The notes: generated by a model not told the origin, from the letters alone. DNA of 18,143 bases from an uncultured Parabacteroides sp. (GCA_900552465.1 URZO01000083.1:1-18143), one strand, 5' to 3'. Positions 1 to 7,610 are shown, numbered from the stretch's first letter. Numbers and translations: made by a program.

Positions 1-18
1 AGATAACACACCCCTTAT

Positions 19-34
19 CCCCTCTCGAGAGGGG
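19..34. repeat. 16-bp perfect palindrome CCCCTCTCGAGAGGGG
   Basis: The 16 bases are a perfect inverted repeat centred on CTCGAG, flanked by a C-rich left side and GGGGAAAC. It lies about 100 bp upstream of the HU-like gene's promoter. From memory, similar C-rich/CTCGAG/G-rich palindromes occur dispersed between genes in Bacteroidales, so it may be a REP-like element; only one copy is visible here. It has no T-tract, so an intrinsic terminator is unlikely. Confidence 0.6.
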
Positions 35-110
35 AAACAGATACTCCCGGCGCTATGTCACAAATACGAAATACACCGTTAAATCATCATTTATGCGTTC
101 CTCTCACTGC

Positions 111-142
111 TTTTTTAACGGTTTGCGGGGGCTCTATCTTTG
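111..142 (+). promoter_or_regulatory. Probable promoter of the HU-like gene
   Basis: TATCTTTG at 135-142 matches the Bacteroidetes -7 consensus TAnnTTTG. A T-run at 111-116 sits 18 bp upstream and is a poor -33 box. Transcription would begin near 149, giving a leader of about 40 nt. The remainder of 1-110 contains no gene I can support. Confidence 0.5.
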
Positions 143-188
143 CAGTGTGATCAAAAACAAATTATAAATCATTTAAAAATTAAAGATT

Positions 189-626
189 ATGAGTTTGAAA
201 TTTAGAAAAGTGCAGAGAAAAGTGTTGGTCGGTGACGAAAAGGATCAGGTGAAAACGTATGCGGTAGCAAAGTCTTCCGGTTATTGTGACATGGAGAAGT
301 TGTGTGAACTGATTTCGAACCGTTCGGCAATGTCGAGTGCTGATGTGAAAGCTGTTCTCGATTCGATGAACTGGGCTATGGGGTTGGAACTTCGTTCGGG
401 CAGTATCGTACAGGTCGGTGAATTTGGTAATTTCCGTATGACTGTCCGTTCGAAAGGGGCGGCTACGGAAGAGGATTTCAATGCTGCCAATATAACGAAG
501 GCGCGTATTGTGTTCACACCGGGGTTGAGTCTTCGCCGTTCGAACAGCCAAATGAGGTTTGAAGAAGATGTCGTCATGGTCGTGAAAGAAGACGCCGGAG
601 AAGAGGAGAGACCGGGGGAACTTTGA
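189..626 (+). CDS. HU-like DNA-binding protein (HU-HIG family)
   Basis: A 145-residue protein with the HU/IHF-like fold as found in Bacteroidales HU-HIG proteins. The N-terminal extension (residues 1-25, basic, with FRKVQRKV) precedes a helical dimerisation part (about 30-70) and the DNA-clasping beta region, in which GEFGNFRMTVRSKG (about 77-90) matches the family signature. Residues 125-145 form an acidic tail. Canonical HU is about 90 residues, so this is the longer Bacteroidetes type. It is expected to bind and bend DNA in the nucleoid; HU-HIG genes are often scattered in multiple copies, and a specific role cannot be assigned. The ATG at 189 follows an A/T-rich leader with no Shine-Dalgarno site, as usual in this phylum. 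The gene is monocistronic, with its own terminator at 672-708. The TGA stop lies inside the first unit of a 7-bp repeat array. Confidence 0.85.
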   Translation: MSLKFRKVQRKVLVGDEKDQVKTYAVAKSSGYCDMEKLCELISNRSAMSSADVKAVLDSMNWAMGLELRSGSIVQVGEFGNFRMTVRSKGAATEEDFNAANITKARIVFTPGLSLRRSNSQMRFEEDVVMVVKEDAGEEERPGEL

Positions 627-657
627 GAATTGAGAATTGAAAATTGAAAGTTGAAAA
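623..657 (+). repeat. Five tandem 7-bp repeats (TTGARAR) overlapping a stop codon
   Basis: Five consecutive heptads, in order TTGAGAA, TTGAGAA, TTGAAAA, TTGAAAG, TTGAAAA, followed by TTAATTG. The TGA stop codon of the HU-like gene (624-626) is part of the first heptad. A 25-nt stretch (635-659) is identical to the reverse complement of 8400-8424, where a second array overlaps the stop codon of the antiporter gene. Confidence 0.85.
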
Positions 658-671
658 TTAATTGACAATGG

Positions 672-708
672 CAATCCTGCTCACTATGAGCGGGATTGTT
701 TTGTTTTC
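672..708 (+). terminator. Intrinsic terminator after the HU-like gene
   Basis: A 12-bp stem pairs 672-683 (CAATCCTGCTCA) with 687-698 (TGAGCGGGATTG), with one wobble pair and a CTA loop. It is followed by TTTTGTTTT. It stands 45 bp past the stop codon, after the heptad array. Confidence 0.85.
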
Positions 709-767
709 CTATAATTACATCTAAAATATTATGTTGGAGATTAAGGAGACTTTTGTTTTAAAAAGTA

Positions 768-775
768 TATCTTTG
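768..775 (+). promoter_or_regulatory. -7 box upstream of the KilA-N pseudogene
   Basis: TATCTTTG matches TAnnTTTG and lies 23 bp before the ATG at 799. The only upstream TTG, within TTTTG at 751-755, is too close (12 bp), so the -33 element is weak or absent. Confidence 0.4.
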
Positions 776-798
776 CCGATATTTACATAAAAGAGAAG

Positions 799-1453
799 AT
801 GGCAAAGAAAGCAATACTTCAAGTCAGGAACATTGCGATAAGAACCTTGCAACAAAACGGAACAGACTACATCTGCATCACAGACATAGCCCGTCAGAAA
901 AATCCGGTAGAACCGAAAGATGTCGTTAAGAACTGGATGCGGTTGAAGAACACGTTGGAATATCTCGGCTTATGGGAGAAGTTGAATAATCCGGATTTTA
1001 AAGGGGTCGAATTCGACCCCCTTTTGTCAGAGGCAGGCAGCAATGCTTTTACTCAAGGAGCAGGAGCAAGCGCAGATTGGCTGGAGCGCTAAACGAGAGT
1101 TGTCGAAGATAAACTACCGAATCCATACCGACGCTATCAAGCAAAATCTCATCCCAGTCGAAGTAACAGCCAAGCAAGCCTCGCGAATCTATGCCAGCGA
1201 AGGCGATGTGCTGAACGTAGCCATGTTCGGCGTCACCGCCCTCGAATGGCGTGATGCAAACCCAGACTTGAAAGGCAACATCCGCGACTATGCATCCGTC
1301 AACGAACTGATTTGTCTCTCGAACATGGAGAACCTGAATGCCGTGTTCATCAACGATGGGCTCCCGCAGCACGAGAGGCTTGTCCGTCTCAACAGGATAG
1401 CCATTCAGCAGATGCAGGTGCTGGAAGACGTAAACAAAAAGTACCTTAAATGA
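799..1453 (+). pseudogene. KilA-N domain protein, broken by an internal deletion and frameshift
   Basis: Two overlapping frames encode the two ends of what looks like one protein. The first, from ATG 799, gives about 85 residues of an N-terminal KilA-N-type domain (VKNWMRLKNTLEYLGLW, then LLSEAGSNAFT) before running out of family sequence and stopping at 1092. The second frame, shifted by one, resumes near 1052 with LKEQEQAQIGW and continues to a stop at 1453; it contains INYRIHTDAIKQNLIP and NPDLKGNIRDYASVNEL. From memory, intact Bacteroidales homologues are about 270-290 residues and have roughly 50 residues between these parts, including the conserved middle of KilA-N; here they are missing at the junction near 1047-1055. 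KilA-N domains bind DNA and are typical of phages and integrated elements. The ATG at 1043 could allow a separate C-terminal product, but no leader supports it. I am confident of the split, less of the family name. Confidence 0.75.
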
Positions 1454-1576
1454 AACTGACAAGAATACACTCTCATAAGACAATATTCTGCCAATATGAC
1501 TTAATAAACCTTTACACATCTTCACAAGGGTTATATTGTAAGGTTGTATATAATTACCAAAGTTTTATGTCTTTTC

Positions 1577-1607
1577 CCTTGCCATGTGGTGAAAAGATGT
1601 AACTTTA
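1577..1607 (+). promoter_or_regulatory. Promoter of the beta-propeller gene
   Basis: TTG at 1579-1581, an 18-bp spacer and TAACTTTA at 1600-1607 fit the Bacteroidetes promoter. The predicted start lies near 1614, about 19 nt before the ATG, so the leader is short. The box and its spacer are almost identical to the pyrG promoter at 2886-2917. Confidence 0.7.
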
Positions 1608-1632
1608 GAAGTTGAAAAACACATAAAATACC

Positions 1633-2826
1633 ATGATTGAAATCTGTAGACGTAGTTTGATTGGAGTTCTCTTTATTTGGGGGTTGTCAGCTTATGCGCA
1701 GACCGGGATTCCTACGATCGGGATTGATCCGAAAACGGAGCAACCGGGAGCGTTGAAGTTGTCCGATCTGGTGCAGTCGGCAGAATATATTCCTTTGGAG
1801 ACAACTGATGATTGCTTGATTGGTGGTGTTAGTCATTTTGATATATCGGATCGGTATATAGTTGTTGGCTGTTATAAATCGACATCGGTGTTTCTGTTCG
1901 GCCGGGATGGTCGTTTTATCCGGAAAATCGGGCGTGCGGGGCAAGGGCCGGCAGAGTATTTGCAGATTAATTATCTCCGTATCGATGAGGCGAAGAATGA
2001 GTTGGCTGTTTTCGACTATACAAAAGTCATTTTCTATGATTTGTCAGGAAAGCATTTAAGGACACAAAAGTTAGTCATAGATCAGGATTTGTATCTGGAC
2101 TATTCGGGTGACCGGTTGGTAACGGGGATACCCAGCGGCTTTTTTAGTAATAAGAAGTATTCGGTATATCGTCTGTATGATATTAAACCGACAGGGATAA
2201 AACCTTTGGGAGAACGGATTCCTGCACAGACGGTAGTGGTAGATGGAGATAAATATGGCAAAGTGGCTTTGGCTACCTATTCGCCTCCTGTTTGCTCCTA
2301 TATTTTTGACGATCGATTGCACGTTTACGAATTGACTTTGAACGATACGGTGTACACGGTGGAGAAGGACAATACATTTAAACCTTGTTTTATCTTGTCG
2401 GTCGGAAAATACGCTATCACGGCGGAAATGCGTGCTGATATCATGAAATTTGCGGACAATACATATAATAGTGTAGCTCTATTTTCTGTATTTGAGACGC
2501 AACAATATGTAATGATCTATTACATGTATAGGAAAAAGCTATACTATGAGTATTATGATAAATCCCAAAAACAGATGAAACGGATTCAATCGGACAAAGG
2601 CATACCGAATGATTATGACGGCGGGCTTGACTTCTGGCCTTTCCGTTGGCCCGGCAGCCAACGAAATAAACGGATGTGCCAGTTTTATGAAGCGCATGAG
2701 TTTGAAGGAAAGAAACCGAAGGAGCAAGGCTTGCGCGGTCCGAAATCGGCCATACAAAAAGTAAAGTTATTCTATAAGATATCGCCGGACGATAATCCGG
2801 TATTAGTGATCTATAATATGAAATAG
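1633..2826 (+). CDS. Exported six-bladed beta-propeller protein (DUF5128/BF3164-like)
   Basis: A 397-residue protein with an N-terminal signal peptide: basic IEICRR, then a hydrophobic core, and AYA before Gln as a likely signal peptidase I site near residue 22. No lipobox cysteine is present. The mature N-terminus reads IGIDP... then SDLVQSAEYIPLETTDDCLIG, followed by FDISDRYIVVG, FLFGRDGRFIRKIGRAGQGPAEY and LRIDEAKNELAVFDY. This succession of short beta-blade repeats and the GxGPxEY turn are characteristic of the six-bladed beta-propeller family abundant in Bacteroidales. Such proteins are periplasmic or surface-associated and of undefined function; partners are usually outer-membrane nutrient systems, but no susC/susD-like gene lies nearby. 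It appears to be a single-gene unit, with its own promoter and no clear terminator before the pyrG promoter. Confidence 0.8.
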   Translation: MIEICRRSLIGVLFIWGLSAYAQTGIPTIGIDPKTEQPGALKLSDLVQSAEYIPLETTDDCLIGGVSHFDISDRYIVVGCYKSTSVFLFGRDGRFIRKIGRAGQGPAEYLQINYLRIDEAKNELAVFDYTKVIFYDLSGKHLRTQKLVIDQDLYLDYSGDRLVTGIPSGFFSNKKYSVYRLYDIKPTGIKPLGERIPAQTVVVDGDKYGKVALATYSPPVCSYIFDDRLHVYELTLNDTVYTVEKDNTFKPCFILSVGKYAITAEMRADIMKFADNTYNSVALFSVFETQQYVMIYYMYRKKLYYEYYDKSQKQMKRIQSDKGIPNDYDGGLDFWPFRWPGSQRNKRMCQFYEAHEFEGKKPKEQGLRGPKSAIQKVKLFYKISPDDNPVLVIYNMK

Positions 2827-2885
2827 GGATATGTAAGGAAAGTAATGTTTTGTTGTTGATGGTGGGCGTGTTTATTTATCATTCT

Positions 2886-2917
2886 CCTTGCCATGTGGAT
2901 GAAAATATGTAACTTTG
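2886..2917 (+). promoter_or_regulatory. pyrG-yidC promoter
   Basis: TTG at 2888-2890, a 19-bp spacer and TAACTTTG at 2910-2917 are a near-perfect Bacteroidetes promoter. The predicted start is near 2924, giving a leader of about 45 nt before the GTG start. CCTTGCCATGTGG (2886-2898) is shared exactly with the promoter at 1577. Confidence 0.85.
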
Positions 2918-2968
2918 CAGTTTTGAAATGCGAGTGTGCAATTAAAAGATAATTAAAATATTACTATC

Positions 2969-4576
2969 GTGGCAGATACAAAGTACATCTTCGTTACGGG
3001 CGGCGTGGTCTCTTCTTTAGGTAAGGGAATTATTGCCGCATCTTTGGGTAAACTACTTCAGGCAAGAGGTTACAAGGTTACCATTCAGAAATTTGACCCC
3101 TATATTAATATCGATCCGGGAACATTGAACCCGTACGAACATGGGGAATGCTATGTTACCGTAGACGGACATGAAGCGGATTTGGACCTCGGGCATTACG
3201 AACGTTTTCTGAATGTCCAGACGACCCGTGCTAACAACATCACTACAGGACGCATCTACCAGAGCGTTATCAGCAAGGAACGGAAAGGGGATTACCTGGG
3301 TAAGACTGTTCAGGTGGTGCCTCACATCACGGATGAGATCAAACGTAACGTGAAATTGTTAGGTTCCAAATATAAATTCGATTTCGTGATTACGGAGATC
3401 GGAGGAACTGTCGGTGATATCGAATCTCTTCCTTTTATTGAAAGCGTACGCCAGTTGAAGTGGGAGTTAGGTAAGAATTGTATTTGCGTACATCTTACTT
3501 ATGTGCCTTACATTGCTGCGGCGAAAGAATACAAGACGAAGCCGACACAGCATTCCGTAAAGCAATTGCAGGAGTTGGGTATCCAGCCGGATGTCCTGGT
3601 GTTGCGTACCGAGCGTGAGCTGAACAGCAATATATTGAGTAAGGTCGCCCTGTTCTGTAACGTGGCACAGGATGCGGTTATACAGTCTATCGACGTTCCG
3701 ACGATCTACGAAGTGCCGTTGGTATTGCAGCGTCAGAAGATGGACGAAGTGATCCTGCGCAAAGTAGGGTTGGAAGTAGGACCGACACCGGAAATGAAGG
3801 CCTGGCATCAGTTCCTGCAACGGAAAGTCGATGCAACCGAAACGGTGAAGATCGGCCTGGTCGGTAAATATGTGGAGTTGCAGGATGCTTACAAGTCAAT
3901 CGACGAATCTTTGTTGCAAGCTGCTATTTATAATGACCGTAAGTTGGATCTGCACCTGTTCCACTCTGAAAAACTGAACGAGGGCAATGCTGCCGAATTG
4001 TTGAAAGACATGGATGGCATCCTGATTGCGCCGGGCTTTGGCCAGCGTGGTATCGAGGGTAAGTTTGCCGCCTTGAAATATGCCCGTGAAAATGATGTGC
4101 CTTGCTTAGGTATCTGTCTGGGTATGCAGTGCATGGTGATCGAGTTTGCCCGTGATGTTATGGGCCTGGATGACGCTAACTCCACCGAAATGGAACCGAA
4201 CACGCCGCATAAGGTGATCGACCTGATGGAGGAACAGAAGAATGTGACCAACATGGGTGGGTCCATGCGTCTGGGTGCATACGATTGTATCCTGAAGAAA
4301 GGTTCCAAGGCTTATGAAGCATACGGAAAAGAACATATCCAGGAACGCCACCGCCATCGTTTTGAATTTAACAGCGAATACCGCGATCAGTTTGAGGCTG
4401 CCGGTATGATGTGTGTCGGTGAAAATCCGGAATCGAATCTGGTGGAAGTGGTCGAAATTCCGTCTCTGAAATGGTTTGTGGGCGTTCAGTTCCATCCCGA
4501 ATATAACAGTACAGTTGTCAATCCTAACCCTCTTTTCGTTAGCTTTGTAAAGGCTGCAGTTGAGAATAAAAAATAA
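2969..4576 (+). CDS. pyrG: CTP synthase (glutamine-hydrolysing)
   Basis: Converts UTP to CTP using ATP and ammonia taken from glutamine, in the cytoplasm; the last step of de novo CTP synthesis. The 535 residues match the family length (E. coli about 545). The N-terminal synthetase domain (1-270) starts with KYIFVTGGVVSSLGKG (P-loop-like) and contains KFDPYINIDPGTLNPYEHGE and GGTVGDIESLPF. The glutamine amidotransferase domain (about 295-535) has the nucleophile Cys383 in LGICLGMQ and the His509/Glu511 pair in QFHPEY. The start is GTG at 2969, in frame with the conserved MADTKYIFV N-terminus; no ATG fits. It lies 8 bp upstream of yidC and is almost certainly co-transcribed with it. All key residues are present. 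Confidence 0.97.
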   Translation: MADTKYIFVTGGVVSSLGKGIIAASLGKLLQARGYKVTIQKFDPYINIDPGTLNPYEHGECYVTVDGHEADLDLGHYERFLNVQTTRANNITTGRIYQSVISKERKGDYLGKTVQVVPHITDEIKRNVKLLGSKYKFDFVITEIGGTVGDIESLPFIESVRQLKWELGKNCICVHLTYVPYIAAAKEYKTKPTQHSVKQLQELGIQPDVLVLRTERELNSNILSKVALFCNVAQDAVIQSIDVPTIYEVPLVLQRQKMDEVILRKVGLEVGPTPEMKAWHQFLQRKVDATETVKIGLVGKYVELQDAYKSIDESLLQAAIYNDRKLDLHLFHSEKLNEGNAAELLKDMDGILIAPGFGQRGIEGKFAALKYARENDVPCLGICLGMQCMVIEFARDVMGLDDANSTEMEPNTPHKVIDLMEEQKNVTNMGGSMRLGAYDCILKKGSKAYEAYGKEHIQERHRHRFEFNSEYRDQFEAAGMMCVGENPESNLVEVVEIPSLKWFVGVQFHPEYNSTVVNPNPLFVSFVKAAVENKK

Positions 4577-4584
4577 ATTTGTAG

Positions 4585-6489
4585 ATGGATAAAAACACGA
4601 TAATAGGTTTTCTGCTTATTGGAGTTGTCTTAATTGTATTTACCTGGTTGAACAAACCTACACCGGAGCAGATGGAAGCACAGCGCCGGATGCAGGATTC
4701 GATTGCGCAGGTAGAGTATGCAAAGCAGTTGGAACAGCAGAAAGAAGTAAATAAGGAAGCAAAGGCGGACGAAGAACTGGCGGATGTACCCGATTCTGTA
4801 CGGGTGGCCCGTCTGCAGAGTAGCTTCGGAGTTTTCGCTGATGCGATGGTAGGAGAGGATGGTTCCACTGTTTTGGAAAACGAGCTGATTGAAGTCCGTT
4901 TGGAAAATAAGGGAGGACGTGTCGGTTATGTCCGCCTGAAAGAGTATGATAATTACAAGAATAAACCTTTGGTGCTTTTCGATGCGAAAGACTCGAAGTT
5001 CGATTTTACTTTGGTGACAGCTACTAACCGTGTTGTCAATACCGGTGACCTCTATTTTACTCCGGTGAAGGGCTCTGATCCTAACAGTGTGACCATGCGC
5101 CTGAACACCGGTGAAGGAAGCCATCTGGACTTCATCTACACATTGAAACCGGACGACTATATGTTGCAGTTCTCTATCAAGGGAACCGGGCTGAACGGTG
5201 TCCTGGCGCCAAGTACGACTGCTTTGGACCTGCTGTGGCAGCAGAAGATAACCCAGCAGGAGAAAGGGCGTAAGTTTGAAGACCGTTACGCTACGGTGTA
5301 TTATAAGTTTATGGCGGATGACGTCGAGTACCTGAGTGAGACGAAGAACGACAGCAAACAACTGTCCAACCGTCTGAAATGGGTCGCTTACAAGGATATG
5401 TATTTCTCTTCTATCCTGATTGCGGGAAACGAAGGTTTCGAGTCGACGACGATCGATTCGAAGATGCTGCCTGCCGACGGTCCTTTCCTGAAAGAGTATA
5501 AGACGACGACCTCCGTACCTTTCGACCTGAAAGGGAATGAAGCGACAGACCTGCGTTTTTACTTCGGTCCTAACCAGTTCTCGTTGCTGAAATCGTTTGA
5601 CAAAGGCGTGGAAAAGGCTGACCAGTTGGATCTGGAAAAGGTTGTTCCGCTGGGATGGGGTATTTTCCGCTGGGTGAACCAGTATTTCGTTATTCCATTG
5701 TTTAATTTCCTCGGACAGTTTATTCATAGCTACGGTTTGCTGATCTTCCTGTTGACGGTCATTGTGAAACTGATTCTGTTCCCGTTGACCTATAAGTCTT
5801 ATATGTCGTCTGCCAAGATGCGTGTGTTGCGTCCGCAGGTGGAAGAGCTTAATGCGAAGTATCCGGGGCAGGATAAGGCTGTGGAACGGCAGCGGGCGAC
5901 GATGGAACTGTATAGCCGTGCCGGTGCAAGCCCGATGGCGGGATGTATCCCGATGTTGTTACAGATGCCGATTCTGGTCGCTCTGTTTATGTTCTTCCCG
6001 TCGGCAATCGAATTGCGCCACCAGAGTTTCCTTTGGGCGCACGACTTGGCAACTTATGATGCGATTGTAAGTTGGAATACCTATATTCCTATTATTACGC
6101 CGTATTTCGGTAATCATATCAGTTTGTTCTGTATGCTGATGACCATTACGAACATTATTTACACGAAGTTCAATATGGATCAGACCAATACGGGCCAGCA
6201 GCAGATGCCGGGTATGAAAGCCATGATGTATATGATGCCTGTGATGATGTTGGTGTTCTTCAACCAGTATGCATCCGGTCTGACTTACTATTACTTCATC
6301 TCGACCCTGATCACGATTCTGCAGACGGTTATCTTCCGTTATACGATTAACGAAGATAAATTGCTGGCTAAGCTGGAAGAAAACAAGAAGAAGCCGATGA
6401 AGAAGTCCGGTTTCATGAAGCGTCTGGAAGAAGCGCAGAAAGCACAGCAGGCTCAGTTGGAAAGACAGAAACAACAGAGAAAGAGATAA
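4585..6489 (+). CDS. yidC: Membrane protein insertase YidC
   Basis: Inserts and folds inner-membrane proteins, alone or with SecYEG. The 634 residues begin with an N-terminal anchor helix (residues 6-22), followed by a linker rich in Glu/Lys/Gln (30-75), the large periplasmic beta-supersandwich domain (about 90-365) and the conserved insertase core (about 375-590) with five hydrophobic segments; YKSYMSSAKMRVLRP marks the first cytoplasmic loop. The position of the hydrophilic-groove arginine of E. coli YidC appears to be occupied by Lys395 in VIVKLILFPLT, a conservative change. The C-terminal tail (595-634) is strongly basic, which in other bacteria aids ribosome contact. It is the second gene after pyrG and ends before a strong terminator at 6524. 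Confidence 0.97.
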   Translation: MDKNTIIGFLLIGVVLIVFTWLNKPTPEQMEAQRRMQDSIAQVEYAKQLEQQKEVNKEAKADEELADVPDSVRVARLQSSFGVFADAMVGEDGSTVLENELIEVRLENKGGRVGYVRLKEYDNYKNKPLVLFDAKDSKFDFTLVTATNRVVNTGDLYFTPVKGSDPNSVTMRLNTGEGSHLDFIYTLKPDDYMLQFSIKGTGLNGVLAPSTTALDLLWQQKITQQEKGRKFEDRYATVYYKFMADDVEYLSETKNDSKQLSNRLKWVAYKDMYFSSILIAGNEGFESTTIDSKMLPADGPFLKEYKTTTSVPFDLKGNEATDLRFYFGPNQFSLLKSFDKGVEKADQLDLEKVVPLGWGIFRWVNQYFVIPLFNFLGQFIHSYGLLIFLLTVIVKLILFPLTYKSYMSSAKMRVLRPQVEELNAKYPGQDKAVERQRATMELYSRAGASPMAGCIPMLLQMPILVALFMFFPSAIELRHQSFLWAHDLATYDAIVSWNTYIPIITPYFGNHISLFCMLMTITNIIYTKFNMDQTNTGQQQMPGMKAMMYMMPVMMLVFFNQYASGLTYYYFISTLITILQTVIFRYTINEDKLLAKLEENKKKPMKKSGFMKRLEEAQKAQQAQLERQKQQRKR

Positions 6490-6523
6490 TAAAACAGCAT
6501 TTTAATTTATTGCTGTAGACATC

Positions 6524-6586
6524 AAAAGGATGTTTTAAAAGTCTGTATTTTAGAATACTACTTTTGAAACATCCTTTTTTCTTTTG
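6524..6586 (+). terminator. Intrinsic terminator of pyrG-yidC
   Basis: An 18-bp stem pairs 6524-6541 with 6561-6578 (one wobble) and continues into an inner perfect hairpin GTATT/AATAC at 6545-6558. TTTTTTCTTTT follows the right arm. A smaller hairpin, ACAGCA/TGCTGT at 6494-6516, lies just after the yidC stop and lacks a T-tract. Confidence 0.9.
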
Positions 6587-6640
6587 TGCGAAGAAGATGG
6601 ATTATTCTGTTACACGTTGAAAATAAACATGAGTAAGGAC

Positions 6641-6670
6641 TTGCGTCGTTGTGAAATGTTTGTATATTTG
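6641..6670 (+). promoter_or_regulatory. Promoter of the 6783 membrane protein gene
   Basis: TTG at 6641-6643, a 19-bp spacer and TATATTTG at 6663-6670 match the consensus very well. The predicted start near 6677 leaves a leader of about 105 nt, in which I see no strong structure. Confidence 0.65.
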
Positions 6671-6782
6671 CGATGTCTATCAATAAGTCAGTGAGTTGAG
6701 CTGTCTGTGAATGATTAGGGCTTATATAGATTTTAGGTTTGTGGTGTATTAGGTTGTTGTATAGGGTATAAATTTATCACTG

Positions 6783-7610
6783 ATGGCTAAAAGAGAAGTC
6801 CTTTTGCAAAGTATTGCAGCTGTTATATTTGCTGTGATATGTTTCGTCTTTTTCCGGTTTGCGTGTTCTGCTGATCTTTTCCGGAAAGAAGAAGTCGATA
6901 CTTTGTTAACAATGAGTACCTTCCTTTCTTATCTGAGCAAACCGGCCTGGCTCGTTTGCTATGCCGGAAACGCCTTGATTTCCATTGTGGGATTGGCTGG
7001 AGCTCCTGTTCTGATCACATTTGTTTTGCTTCTTGAATGGTGGATATTGATTTCTGTCCTGAAACGTTTTCATGTAGGGGAATTGGCGCCTTTATATGCT
7101 TTCCTGCCGGTTGTGCTGGAATGGGGAACTTATTGCCATCCCGGCTATTTGTTGCATTCCATTTTGTCAACGATAGTGGCTCTTTTTATTTTTTGGAGAT
7201 ATACGTATATAAAGAATAAGTGGTTGAGTATGGCGGCCGGTTTATTGGCATTGCCTGTTATCTATTTTCTGGCCGGTAACAGACTTAACATTTTTGTGTT
7301 GTTGGTCCTTTTTTATGAGACATGCAAAGAACCCAAGCGCTGGCTGTACTGGTGCCTGCTCTTGGTGGCGGGAAGTATCGTACCTGTTTGGATGGGGCAT
7401 TTTTATTCGCTGACACAGGAACAGGCTTATTTGTATCCGCATAACGGGTTACCGGCTTTCTTCCCTCCCATCTTGTTTTGCTTCAGCTTGCTGCTGTTGC
7501 AGATGAAACGATTCCGGGAGATGTCGTGCCGTGCTTTGCCGGTAACGGTTATAACTTGTGTTTTGCTGGCTCTACTGGGCTCCGTTATTTATACGTATGC
7601 CGATTTCTGA
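6783..7610 (+). CDS. Polytopic membrane protein, resembling the N-terminal half of DUF6057
   Basis: A 275-residue, very hydrophobic protein with about seven or eight predicted membrane segments (near residues 10-27, 55-95, 98-118, 122-138, 148-162, 166-178, 186-204, 224-240 and 252-270). There is no cleavable signal and no soluble domain. The stretch FLSYLSKPAWLVCYAGNALIS resembles, from memory, the YLSKPGG-type motif near the start of DUF6057 proteins of Bacteroidales, which are about twice as long and carry a soluble C-terminal part. If so, this is the membrane half alone. Function unknown. The last 26 bp overlap the 3' end of kdsB on the other strand, with no terminator between them, which fits either a truncated gene or compact convergent genes. 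Confidence 0.7.
   Translation: MAKREVLLQSIAAVIFAVICFVFFRFACSADLFRKEEVDTLLTMSTFLSYLSKPAWLVCYAGNALISIVGLAGAPVLITFVLLLEWWILISVLKRFHVGELAPLYAFLPVVLEWGTYCHPGYLLHSILSTIVALFIFWRYTYIKNKWLSMAAGLLALPVIYFLAGNRLNIFVLLVLFYETCKEPKRWLYWCLLLVAGSIVPVWMGHFYSLTQEQAYLYPHNGLPAFFPPILFCFSLLLLQMKRFREMSCRALPVTVITCVLLALLGSVIYTYADF

Noticed and set aside
623..657. CRISPR array
   Set aside because: The repeats are 7 bp and contiguous, without spacers, and no cas genes are present.
1040..1060. Programmed frameshift in the KilA-N gene
   Set aside because: No slippery heptamer is present, and sequence is missing between the halves, which a frameshift cannot restore.
4630..5727. A 365-codon reading frame antisense to yidC
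   Set aside because: It lies wholly opposite a well-recognised gene, shows no known motif, and has no promoter or leader; it is a by-product of yidC codon use. The long antisense frames opposite the antiporter and other genes are rejected for the same reason.
6494..6516. ACAGCA/TGCTGT hairpin as the yidC terminator
   Set aside because: It has a long loop and no T-tract; the much stronger hairpin at 6524-6586 serves this role.
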